Below the pieces are notes generated by a model. It searched no databases, was not told the DNA's origin, and was given only the letters and a program-made list of their open reading frames with translations. Shown piece after piece: positions 1-9,672 of a DNA stretch of 64,000 bases; within the stretch, counting starts at the first letter, position 1, and each line of letters opens with the position of its first letter. The stretch spans positions 9,550,001-9,614,000 of the forward strand of contig NC_079889.1 of the NCBI RefSeq assembly GCF_029227915.1, in the 5' to 3' direction. The stretch is from Hydractinia symbiolongicarpus (Eukaryota > Cnidaria > Hydrozoa > Anthoathecata > Hydractiniidae). Made by a program: the position numbers and the translations under genes.

Positions 1-196
1 TCTAGGATTTTATAACTTATTTATTTATTTTTTTACTTAAAAAGTGCCTTACATGATATACCATCAAATTTACTTGAATTAAATTTTCTTATCATAATTT
101 TTTTTCCAAATTGTCGCCAATTATAGGATTTGAGAAATTGAAATAATAATGCAGATTATTGTTGTGTTTAATAAAATGTAGAAAATCTCCAAACAG

Positions 197-1084
197 TCAA
201 AAATCAAAGCAGCTCTCAACAGTTCTTTTCAGCCAGCTTTTACAGCTAGTGGATAGCAAAACATATACTACAGCGTCCAGTATATATCCAACCGCATATG
301 TCAGGTTACATGCCGCCTTCAGTGACTTTGTACTTCGAATGAAACCAACGTGTGCGAGAAACTGTACGAAGTCCGGAATCTCAATGAAGAAAACAAAGAT
401 TAAAACTAGCAACATTGGAAGAAGGGCGTAGTTATCCTTCCTGGGCGTATCTTTTTCAACGCCCTGAACTACAAATACACCTTTTGTATTGTTAATTGTT
501 GTAGAACTTTGCATTGGCGTTTTCGCATATACAGTTTTAACTTTCTTCATTTTCTTAATGATATATACATATGTAACAACGATAACTATAGCCGATACTA
601 CACCTAACGAGGGATATATGAAGGTGTAGCATATATCCTCTATTATGTTCACTCTGTTCTTCGCAACGAAAAGCAAATAAGACATGAATACGAGGATCAG
701 TATTAATGAGCTAATCCAAACTACTAACATGACATATTTTGCGTAAGTCGTTGTCCAATACAACGGATACCGAATATTTAAGTACACTTGCCCAAAACGA
801 TCGGCTGTAAGGATTATCATAATTAGAAAGTATGTACATGAGGCTGCTAAGTAGGGCAAAATCATCATCTGATAAAACACATCAGAATGTCCGTACTGAT
901 GGCGCAATATGGGATACAAAGCTCCACAAAAGCTGAGAATGAGTTCAGTAATGCTCAAATTGATCACGTAAATCTTTTGACATGCACTGATGTTTTTGCT
1001 TCTCTTGTGAACCATGTATAAACCAAAAACATGTAAGAAGAATGGTAACGAGTATGTGAAGAATAAGACTACCCATAACTCCAT
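197..1084 (-). CDS. Orphan rhodopsin-like 7TM receptor, intronless (copy 1)
   Basis: A single-exon frame of 295 codons encodes a seven-helix membrane protein with almost no N-terminal tail. Helix 1 begins within the first residues. Helix 2 carries NLSITE (42-47). Helix 3 ends in DRF (95-97) where most class A receptors have DRY. Helix 7 has DAVVY in the NPxxY position. C83 at the start of helix 3 and C152 in the second extracellular loop can form the usual disulfide. The third intracellular loop (about 180-218) is basic and Ser/Thr-rich. The helix 6 CWxP motif is absent; the helix reads LIFVFFIEIPDFVQF. The ligand is unknown. The first ATG of the frame is used because helix 1 follows directly. 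A paralogue on the same strand lies at 8767-9672. Divergent, lineage-expanded receptors of this kind are common in cnidarians. The 7TM call is firm, but no subfamily can be named. Confidence 0.85.
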   Translation of the reverse strand: MELWVVLFFTYSLPFFLHVFGLYMVHKRSKNISACQKIYVINLSITELILSFCGALYPILRHQYGHSDVFYQMMILPYLAASCTYFLIMIILTADRFGQVYLNIRYPLYWTTTYAKYVMLVVWISSLILILVFMSYLLFVAKNRVNIIEDICYTFIYPSLGVVSAIVIVVTYVYIIKKMKKVKTVYAKTPMQSSTTINNTKGVFVVQGVEKDTPRKDNYALLPMLLVLIFVFFIEIPDFVQFLAHVGFIRSTKSLKAACNLTYAVGYILDAVVYVLLSTSCKSWLKRTVESCFDF

Positions 1085-4000
1085 AGTTGACAGAAATTGA
1101 CATGAATAAATTCACATGTGCACAACGTTCAGGTCCGTCATGTATTGGTGTTTAAACATTATCCCAGAAAAGCAGTTGAGAAGCGCTGTAACAAAACTTT
1201 GCTGCTTTTACCTATATATCCCTAACAAAGAAAAAAAATTGAGTTGATTAGCCTGTCTAGTGTTAGAAGCGATTCACGAGATATGAATGTAATTAATATC
1301 AAGAAAACCTAGAACTGCTGTGTTTTTTTCTTACACGAAAGTTCATCATTCAAATGGTTTGTTTACATTTGCGTAAATAAAATGTGTTTGAGAAGCTGCG
1401 TGAGTGAGTAAACGGAAACGAGTCAAAAACAATATTGCTGTTTTGTTATTAATTATGCCTCGACGTGTTTTCTTGGTCGCGTGTAATGAGTTTTTCACAC
1501 AGAAGGTAATTATTAAATGTTAAACCCATATTACTCGAAAACGCAATCGTGTTAAACAAACGATGTTTGAAAAGAACTCGAGAAAAGAATTAATTTAAAT
1601 TTCGCGTTATCGAACCTTTATTTTTTAAACGAAACGAAAATTGAACTTAAAAAAATTAATAAGCCTTATTCTGGGCGGATTTGGAAACGAAAAAAAGTAT
1701 CAAATTTTCACCAGAGTTTCTTATTTCCGTAATTTTTTTCAAAATGGCTTCCAAAACACTACTTTTTGCTAAAGATACATGAAATAGGTTGCTTTGAATA
1801 TGTTCGACGGGCGTAATCCGATACCCGGAATATATAGGACGGGTGAACTTAGTATTTGTAATCACTTTATACAACAACAGCAGTGGAAAAAAGACTTGTG
1901 AGTGCATTAAGAAAGTAAAGAATGACCTGGAATCTGTGTACACTGCCTAGGAAAGGGAAACACTATCAAAACATAAAAAAGAATAATATATATTAAGTTC
2001 CTTTAATTTTCGAAATCAATTCTGGCTGCTGTTAAACCGCCTAACTAACAATGAAAACTCCAAAATAAAAGAAAAACATAATACTTTATTTTGCTCCACA
2101 TTCAACTCCATGTTTGCGCGTATCTTCAAAAAAATAAATAAATAAATATTGTAATAACCAAGTTAAATAGATGTACGTAGTAGAGTATTTTCTTGCGTGT
2201 TCTTTGAAATCTTACAAGAAAGTGGCGTTCTTTAACAAAACCTCTTAAATTAGAAATATTTTTCTCGTAAAAAATTTAACAGGTTGTTAAAAAAAAAGAA
2301 AAAGCTTAGCTATGGTGATTTTTTTTTTGAGATTCCTATAAAATCATAATTTTGAGCTTGGATAGATTCTTTAATAATAAAAGGTTATTTTTATAAAGGA
2401 CTGAAAAAGTATGAGAATGTTCCCCTCTCTTAGAACTTGGTGCCAAGTGGGAAAATGACACTTGGTTGTAATTAACACAGAAAGTTAAGTTTAGAAAGTT
2501 AAAAATTGCGAAAAGGTCTCAAACATATGAAAATAATCATCAATCCGATAAAATTCGATAGCAAGAATATTATTCTTAGTTTACCAAACACGACGGAAAC
2601 TACAACCTTTTTATTTCATCTTTTGATTTGTTCTAAAAGTAACATAAGTAGGTTAATATCCAGACACGCGAACATCTGTGCAAAATTTCTAGAAAGGTCA
2701 CGTCGAAAAAATAAATCTTCGCGAAATTAATAGAATGACTCTTTCGATAAATTACATTTGAGAAACTTTTTCTCGGGATTATTAAAGGCTACTTTATCTT
2801 TTAAATAAGAATGGCGAAAAAACATTAAAATAGTTCATTTGCGAAAAACAAACCTTCGCAAAATGTATTTTTTGGATTTACGAAGATAAATCATCGTAAA
2901 AATTAATCAGCGACTAACACATCGCCGCTATGTCCTAAAATATTTTTATGCAGATTTAGAGACTTGAACCAAAAAACGCTATGGTGAAATTCAGTCTTTT
3001 TATGTATTGGAAATTTACAGAAATGCTGTTAGCCCATCAACATAACAGCTAAAATCGCATGCGGCTTTGTCCGCGCAGCGCGTTTTATCAGGGGCGCGAC
3101 TATAATTGTTCGAGTGTAAGTTGTATTATATAAGCAATACTAGTACCTCGGCCAAATTGAAGATTTAGGTTTAGGTAATCATTTTTTTTTTTTTTTTTTT
3201 GCATCAAGTTTATTTTTCCTAGAACAAGAACAGCCTAGGAAACTATGCCGATCATAAATAATCCTTTCCGTTTTTTTTCTTCTTTTCTTCTTCCTTTCTT
3301 CTTTTTTCTTTTTTTACGCCGGCCTGCTACTCATTGATCGCTTTTTTTCTTCAAGCACTTTAGCCTGCTAAATATTACAAATGAAAAACATGGGTAAAAG
3401 TGTTAGGTTTTATTTTATATCCATGGCGTGTTCGTGTATCTTCAACGTCCTGCCACAATTATCTATTACCCACGAAAAAGACTATTTTACAAGACATCGC
3501 CGCCAAAATTGGTGCGTTTGTTATAGCACTTCCATTCCTTCCTATGCATAAAAAATTTTCGTTTTATTGGAGTTATCAGTCGTTGAATTTATATAAAAAC
3601 ACCCTTAAATGTAATGATTCATTGTTGTTTGCAGTTGCAGACGATTCGTGAAAAAAATATGAAGTTGCTTGATTTATCCAGGAAAGCGGTCCTTGCTAAC
3701 TTTTACAAAAAAAGCGATGTTTGACCTATTCACTAACTTTTCCATTAATTTGTTAGCTTGTCGCGCGCTTGCTTAATCCAATTTCTTTTATCAGGTTTCA
3801 CAGTATGCTATAACATAAACTCACATGTAATAACGATACATGGTTGATTCTTTAAATCGTGTAGGCTATTCAATTATTGTATTACTAATGATCCAGCTTT
3901 AAGAAATTATAAAAGACTTCGTTTCTTCTCTCTTTAAAACATGTATCGTTGTCATACAACATTTAATGTCAACTCAATTCTACATCCCTAAATCTGACCT

Positions 4001-4180
4001 ATTTGAGAGACATGTCTTATGTTACGTCTCAAGAAAATTTTCGTATGTATTCTTTATTTTTTTCATATATAATTCCTAAAGAATTGAGCTCTTCAGATCA
4101 TTTTCAAAGTTATTAAGAAGTAAGGATAGTAGTTGATCTTTATACCAAGCAAATTGATGTGTATAAAAAAGGGATTTTTG
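1085..4180. other. Intergenic, no gene recognised
   Basis: AT-rich sequence without a convincing gene. It contains a T/C-rich tract at about 3181-3320. At 1795-1850 is a short stretch (CCGGAATATATAGGACGGGTGA) resembling the interior of the Helitron-like units at 8330-8504 and 36.6-37.2 kb, probably a relic. The frames of 60-95 codons here are low complexity and match no family I know. Confidence 0.5.
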
Positions 4181-4230
4181 CGGAGAGAAGCGGAGGGCGC
4201 GTCAGCGCCCGGAGCGTAGCGGAGCCCATT
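4181..4230. repeat. GC-rich island with GGGCGC/GCGCCC hairpin
   Basis: A sharply GC-rich patch in AT-rich surroundings, built of GCGGAG and AGCGGAG words. It contains a perfect 6-bp stem, GGGCGC-GTCA-GCGCCC. It looks like the edge of a dispersed repeat. No coding sense is seen. Confidence 0.4.
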
Positions 4231-4589
4231 TCCTCATTAAATAAGCCAAATATAAAAGAAAAAGGAAGTACGGTGGAGAGTATATAGGATTTCTATACGA
4301 TTTCGTCCCTATACATCAAATTTATAAAAAATTCTGCCATTTTATCAGTGTTGCCCAGTAATTTTATCTGGTCATTTGTTGGTAAATTTTCGTAAATATC
4401 TGATTGAGCGAGACACGTGTTTTTGGCACGGCGATGGAGTTTTTGTTGTGTTTTAAAGATGGTGCTAAACGTAGTCAGCCAGCTAGAAGCGAAATGATGA
4501 GATATTTCAAGAAAGAAGTGGAGGTTATGATCACTGTTTTTTAAAGGTTTTGAAAACCCCTTACATATACCTAAAGCTATCTAGCACAA

Positions 4590-4747
4590 CAGTAGCAGCT
4601 AAGCTAGCATTAAACTACCAATTTAACTAGCATAAAAATGCTTATTAAGTTTTCTCTTATGCTAGATGATTAGAAGATCATAAGAGAATTCTCAAAAATC
4701 CGTCCTAAGACTTTAGGACGGATTTTTGAGCTAGCTAGCTGCTACTG
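4590..4747. repeat. Nested inverted repeats (foldback cluster)
   Basis: Three inverted repeats lie in 158 bp. Outer arms 4590-4600 and 4737-4747 are 11 bp and perfect. Middle arms 4652-4661 and 4679-4688 are 10 bp and perfect. A strong hairpin has 18-bp perfect arms (4691-4708 and 4713-4730) around a 4-nt loop. GCTA-type microsatellite sequence borders it. It could be a small foldback/MITE-type element or a cruciform-forming sequence. Confidence 0.6.
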
Positions 4748-6255
4748 CACACAGTGAGTGATGTCCATCACATAACTACTTTGTAGTTTTATCCAGCTCC
4801 ACAAAATGTGTTGGCTCTTGACAAATTTTTTAAATGTATATATAAAGAATGACTAAAAAAACTTAGCAAAATCAACAAAAGAACATCGCTAATTTTTCCA
4901 CATATAATACTTCCTGTCAATGTTTATATAGACATTGACATGGTCACATGTTACCGACACCAAAGGTAATTTTTTTCAAGATTGGATGACAGAGAAGTGT
5001 TGGGGAGAGGGCAGGGGGAGGAGAGTCATATGATTGTGGAGCTAGCTAGAAATTAAGAGGCATCACCAAACACCCAGAGGAGTAAATATTTAGCTACCGC
5101 TGGGGCATCACGGTGCTGGATGCAATTTTTGTTTAACATGTAAATTTGTAGTCGTCGGATTCTAAACAAAATGTAGACCCATAGACTATTTGGCGTTCCA
5201 AACAGACTACTCTTTCGCTAATACAGCAACAGGATCATGTGTCTTCAAATTAATTTTACACACTAGTGCGAGTCATGTTATAGAAACTGAAATTATTTCT
5301 ATATATATATATATCAGGATTAACACCAACATCCATATTTTCTAGTAACAATTTTTTTTAATTTCTAAGGAGTGGTTCTTGTGCAATCATTAACATGTCC
5401 TGAAAATCTTCAAACATCTATATAATAAGAGAAAAAATAACATAGAAACATAGAAAATCTTCAAATATATATAAATATTGAACAACATTGAGCTTTTATT
5501 TGAATTTATAGTTATGCATTTTATTGAGTATATATATACATCTTTTTTTTTTGAATTAAGACTTCTTTTGTTATTTTTTCTATGTTAGGATAAAACTTTG
5601 TTAGGATGTATATTTACATGAAAAAAGAACCTTGTTTCTACTTTTCAGTTCAGCAAACTTTTCGAAGCAAAATAACACAAATAAAAATGTACATGCTCAG
5701 ATACATTTCGCCTGCAAATTTGCCATCCAATTCGCATTAGAAAAATCCTTCGTAACGTTTTGTAGCATCTTCTGATTTGTTTTGTTCTAAATGAAATGTG
5801 TCACTGACCCATATAGAATATTGTGTCCAGAATAGACTGTGTTTTTGCTAATAAAGAAGCCCCATGACATATAAAAATTTGTGAGTAAAAATTCTCCATA
5901 TATAAAGCCTCAGAAAACAGTACAGTCACTGTAGTTCGATCTAACCCGCATCCTCCTCTCTCTAGAGATGAAGTAGAAGAAGAGGAAGAAGTGACTGACG
6001 TCGGTCGTCCACGACAGATGTGAAGCTACAATTTCAAAAGTTAACATAATTAACATATGGCGTGCAGAGAGTACAAAGTTTTGACTCATTTTGGTTATAT
6101 ATTTTTATATTTTGATTTGTTTTTTGCTGTTGTGGTTAATATTGCAGTTCTGAGACACTTGTATAAAGAAAACTAAATTTTGATGTTCTTATATATCAGA
6201 CTTTCTGTACATGTGTGGCTATAATGTGCAACTATAAAAGTATATATGCATTCAT
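4748..6255. other. Intergenic, AT-rich
   Basis: No gene recognised. There is an (AT)n run at about 5300-5314. A short acidic open stretch (DEVEEEEEVTDVGRPRQ, about 5967-6023) follows a pyrimidine-AG sequence but cannot be joined to any other exon. Confidence 0.4.
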
Positions 6256-6323
6256 GCCCTGTTGGTCTAATGGCTATGACACTTTTATAAATGAGAGATC
6301 CAATTTCGAATCCTGGACAGGGC
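6256..6323 (+). repeat. tRNA-like sequence, copy 1 (tRNA-derived repeat)
   Basis: A 68-nt sequence with a complete 7-bp acceptor pairing (GCCCTGT with ACAGGGC), an A-box-like TGGTCTAATGG and a degenerate B-box region (AATTTCGAATCC). The anticodon arm is short (5-bp stem with G-T pairs, 6-nt loop), so a working tRNA is doubtful. The flanks (TTCATG before, TAGGAAAAACAT after) are shared with copy 2 at 6800-6867. This suggests a mobile tRNA-derived unit (SINE) or tRNA pseudogene. Confidence 0.5.
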
Positions 6324-6454
6324 TAGGAAAAACATTAATTATGTTGCACATATAGCTATATATTGCAGTATTAAGGATATTATATTCCGTATACTATGAT
6401 GTATATATATATATTCTGATTTTTACCCTGACTTTTTACCTTTGCCGCAGGGAT

Positions 6455-6652
6455 TTGTGTTGGCTCCTGCTTTTTCTTTTGTATATTGATGACTTAAAAT
6501 CTGTCATCAATTCAAACCACCACCACCCATATGCAGATAATACACTAATTATTTCATCCCATAAAAACTTGGATACCCTTGTCTCGCAGGTCGAGTTAGA
6601 ACCTTCGCAAGTCGACCTCTGGCTGAATAATAACAAAATTAGAGCCAGTTGA
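6455..6652 (+). pseudogene. Non-LTR reverse transcriptase scrap (YADN motif)
   Basis: A 65-codon frame reads LLYIDDLKSVINSN, then PYADNTLII, then a region ending LWLNNNKIRAS. This matches the catalytic palm of CR1/Jockey-like reverse transcriptases, where the usual order is YxNDL, about 10 residues, YADDT, then a W-L-x-x-N-K helix. The second catalytic Asp of YADD is Asn here and the rest of the enzyme is missing, so it is a dead fragment. It lies between the two tRNA-like copies. Confidence 0.6.
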
Positions 6653-6799
6653 AAAAAGTTGAGAACAAAACTATCAACTATATCTGTATTCCTTTTATAT
6701 TTCTTAGTTCATTGTGTTTTTCTCTGTTTTTTCTCTAAAAAGACTATGTGAGCATATATAGGATGCACATGTAAAGTTTTTTTATAAATGTATATTCAT

Positions 6800-6867
6800 G
6801 CCCTGTTGGTCTAATGGCTATGACACTCATGCAAATGAGAGATCCAGGTTCAAATCCTGGACAGGGC
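6800..6867 (+). repeat. tRNA-like sequence, copy 2 (tRNA-derived repeat)
   Basis: Same unit as 6256-6323, with a better preserved TΨC arm (CCAGG-TTCAAAT-CCTGG) and B box (GGTTCAAATCC). The acceptor stem GCCCTGT/ACAGGGC is perfect. The anticodon region (CTCATGCAAATGAGAG) folds only with a 4- or 6-nt loop, so no anticodon can be assigned with confidence. The two copies are 544 bp apart in the same orientation. Confidence 0.55.
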
Positions 6868-7019
6868 TAGGAAAAACATAATTATCTTTCACCTACAACA
6901 ACCAGGTTGTATTATACTGGCACATAATTCTGCTAAGATGATTCACTGTATATTGACCTTATATAAATGTAATACTTTACATTGAGTATATCTTTGAGTT
7001 GTAGGGGGAGAGAGTTTCT

Positions 7020-7370
7020 ATTAACGTGCCTGCCCCTGCCTTGCCTTCCCCTTGCCATTGCCTACCCTTCCTATGCCTTTTTTGTTGCCTGCCTTCTATG
7101 GCCTTGCCTGTGCGTCCCATGCCTTGCCTACCCCTGCCTTGCTGATTCCTCTTCCTGTTTCCTTGCCTGCTTTGCCGTGCATTGCCATGCCCTTTTCTTG
7201 TTGTGCTTAATGCCTTTGCCTACCCTTCCCATGCCTTTTCTGGTGCCTGTCTACTATGCCCTTGCCTGTGCCTCCCATGCCTTGCTGATTCCTCTTCCTC
7301 TTTCCTTGGCTGCCTTTGCCGTGCCTTTGCCGTGCTTAATGCCTTTGCCTTGGCAACCTCTCCGCAACAC
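7020..7370. repeat. TGCC-rich minisatellite with internal ~150-bp duplication
   Basis: Strongly strand-biased sequence made of CCTTGCC, TGCC and CCCATGCC words. The block at about 7067-7195 recurs, diverged, at about 7218-7340 (both run CTACCCTTCC, CATGCCTT, then TGCTGATTCCTCTTCCT). The open frames across it are repeat translations rich in Pro, Leu, Cys and Ala and are not accepted as a gene. Confidence 0.65.
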
Positions 7371-7470
7371 TTTCTATACTAGTTATCCACAATTTACAGA
7401 TGACTGCCAATTTCGTGGTGTGGCTGTGTATTTCCATTACGTCAGCTCTACACACATCTTTTTATAACAA

Positions 7471-7985
7471 TATCAAAATTCTAACCATGCTGGTCGTTAT
7501 TCTTATTTCTCTATTGCTATGAACGAGGTCGATTATTCTTAACCTGAAATTATTTTTATAAAGGATATTCTTAAAGAGATATAAGGCCACATAATTTGTC
7601 TTATCATAATTTTATACATCTTAGATAAAGTTAGCTACTTCTATAGCATTGTAGAAAAATTAGTGTAAATAAAATGCATAAGGGCAAAGGATTTGTATAG
7701 GTCTATTTCTTGTCCCCAAAACTGATCGAGAGATTGCTAGAGAGTTTTATGAACAACGAGATTGAAGTTATGTTTTTTGGTGAGGTTTTAACAGTTAAAA
7801 TTGTTCAAATGATACCACTAAGTAGGATGGTTTTTCCATCGATTCTAAAAAGCCGAAAGAGACGAGCGAATAGTTTGTTGTCTTTGTGAGGCACGATTGG
7901 GATAAATGGCACTGCATTATCCCATCCGTGATGATGTCACCTTAAATGTTAGAAAGCAGAAAATGGTAACGTTGGAACGGTCAAA
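7471..7985. other. Intergenic, nothing recognised
   Basis: AT-rich sequence with no gene, repeat structure or RNA that I can support. Confidence 0.4.
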
Positions 7986-7989
7986 AACG

Positions 7990-8225
7990 TCTTCAAGGAT
8001 TTAGGGGGCTAGCACATGAGAAAGACCAGCCCGGCAAAACGGACTGACTCTGTTTGCTGAGATCTCACCTTCATTAAAAAACTCTCACAAAACACAACTT
8101 GTATCAGATGAGAAACTAGGAGGCCGGCTAACCAGGATCTCGCCTTATCATAGCAAGCTTCCGGCAATGGGCTGAAAAAATTCCATGTGGTAGCTCCAGC
8201 CTGGCAAACCGGGTTGACTTTTTTA
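7990..8225. repeat. Dispersed repeat with CCGGCAAA / GAGATCTC words
   Basis: Two related sub-blocks: AGCCCGGCAAAACGGACTGA with GAGATCTCACCTT (about 8025-8075), and AGCCTGGCAAACCGGGTTGA (about 8200-8218) preceded by GGATCTCGCCTT (about 8141). The repeated words and poor coding potential indicate an interspersed repeat. The class is unknown. Confidence 0.45.
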
Positions 8226-8329
8226 GTTTGTTTTTCATTTTCTGTACATTAATAACTAAAATATTAAAAAACAAACTTTTATCAACATATTTATTTTATT
8301 TTATAAACTTCTTGAAAAGTACAGCGGTG

Positions 8330-8504
8330 ATAATTTGAGAACCGGAATATGTAGGATGGGTGACCATTCCCACGGGCTAACGGCTAGTCTATATCATAAT
8401 AATCATCGAATGTCTGAGCAACTTTCATTACTTCATGCTGGCAAGGATGTAGGAATTATGTACCACGGGTGTCTCCGTGGGATGATCCACATGGTAACGG
8501 CTAG
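8330..8504 (+). mobile_element. Helitron-like tandem pair (one partial, one 117-bp unit)
   Basis: The first unit ends with CACGGGCTAACGGCTAG at 8387. The next base begins a second unit, TCTATATCATAATA (8388 on), which contains a CCACGG/CCGTGG hairpin (8463-8480) and again ends GGTAACGGCTAG at 8504, followed by T. A 5' TC start, a 3' subterminal hairpin and a 3' CTAG followed by T are the terminal signs of Helitrons. The same family forms the array at 36.56-37.2 kb. There is no coding capacity, so it is non-autonomous. Confidence 0.55.
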
Positions 8505-8766
8505 TTTTAATAATTAGGGTGGATTTATTGATATACTGGATATACTTGTCATTTATAATTAAATCTTAGACCGTATCTTTAACATAAAAAGTGTATAAAA
8601 CCTTAATGCGATATTTATGTAGACTTTGCAAGAACTGAAACCATAGCGCTAAAGTGTGCATTTTAGCACTGAATGAGATCTTTTGCACTTTTTTTATCCG
8701 CAAACAGCTAAAATTTATTTCTCTTCAATTGTATCACAAAGATTAATAGAAAGGAACTGTATTGCA

Positions 8767-9672
8767 CTAAGCTTTATCAGGACTTGATATTCTCCTTAAT
8801 TTTTTCTTCAACCATCTCTTGAAGGTAGTTGATAACAACACATATACCAAAGCATCGGATATATACCCCACAGCGTATGTAAGATTACATAACACTTCAA
8901 GTAGCGTTGTTTTATATATGATGCCAATGTTAGAGAAAAATTGAATTAAATCTGGAATCTCAATAAACAATATAAAAGTCAATATCAATAATGAAGGAAG
9001 AAGCATGACTTTATCTCTTCTCTTTTTCTTGTTCTTCTTAGTCTCCTTAGATTCTGTCGGTGTGTTCTTTACTGATTCTATTGTTTCCTCAGTTTGCGAG
9101 GAAGTAGTCATTAATGATACCCGCCTTGTCTTTTGCAATCTTTTCATAATATAAGTATATGTGATTATGGTGATGACAGCTACCATGAAATCAAACAATG
9201 GGAAAAGGAAAGTGAAACAAAAGTAGTTTAAGTTTATGCATGCATGGGTGGTGTCTAAAACCAAATATGTCAAAAACAAACTTCCAACAATGAACGTACT
9301 TATCCAAACAAACGCCATTGTGTATTTGGTATGCTTTTCTGACCAATATAAGGAGTAACGAACGTTCAAATAAACCTGTCCAAATCGGTCAATTGTTAAC
9401 ACTACCATTATTATGTAGTAAGGAAATGATGTTGCCAGGAAGGCAATCATTGATATTTTATGCCCAAGATGGTTTTCACCATAATAAGCAAGCATGTAAG
9501 AAAATAGTGCTCCTGTAAGCGACAGCAGAATCTCAGAAATGCTCAAGTTGACCAAATACAACTTCTGACAGGGACTAATTTCCTTTGTTTTAGTTGACAA
9601 TAGATACAATCCCATGAGATGGAGCAAGAATGGAATGCAATATCCAACAAATGCTATCAACCAAACATTCAT
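8767..9672 (-). CDS. Orphan rhodopsin-like 7TM receptor, intronless (copy 2)
   Basis: A single-exon frame of 301 codons, clearly paralogous to 197-1084. The first 160 residues align without a gap. Shared marks are CQKxYxxNLSI in helix 2, DRFGQVYLN (from 95) at the end of helix 3, the LYW helix 4 entry, FIEIP in helix 6, and CNLTYAVGYI.DA.VYVLLS in helix 7, with DALVY in the NPxxY position. It differs at the conserved helix 3 cysteine: residue 83 is Phe, although C152 of extracellular loop 2 is kept and C145 is extra. The canonical disulfide is therefore lost or rewired. The third intracellular loop carries a long Lys/Glu-rich stretch (about 195-220). Ligand unknown. Same orientation as copy 1 and 7.7 kb away, consistent with an old local duplication. 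Confidence 0.85.
   Translation of the reverse strand: MNVWLIAFVGYCIPFLLHLMGLYLLSTKTKEISPCQKLYLVNLSISEILLSLTGALFSYMLAYYGENHLGHKISMIAFLATSFPYYIIMVVLTIDRFGQVYLNVRYSLYWSEKHTKYTMAFVWISTFIVGSLFLTYLVLDTTHACINLNYFCFTFLFPLFDFMVAVITIITYTYIMKRLQKTRRVSLMTTSSQTEETIESVKNTPTESKETKKNKKKRRDKVMLLPSLLILTFILFIEIPDLIQFFSNIGIIYKTTLLEVLCNLTYAVGYISDALVYVLLSTTFKRWLKKKLRRISSPDKA

Noticed and set aside
1455-1505. MPRRVFLVACNEFFTQK followed by a GTAATT donor
   Set aside because: It looked like a possible THAP-type first exon, but the zinc-ligand spacing is wrong and no following exon was found.
3181-3320. Long T/C tract as a possible splice or regulatory region
   Set aside because: No coding exon follows. It is simple low-complexity sequence.
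6982-7467. 161-codon open frame rich in Pro, Leu, Cys and Ala
   Set aside because: It is the translation of the TGCC-rich minisatellite. Two overlapping frames of the same kind exist and there is no conserved domain.
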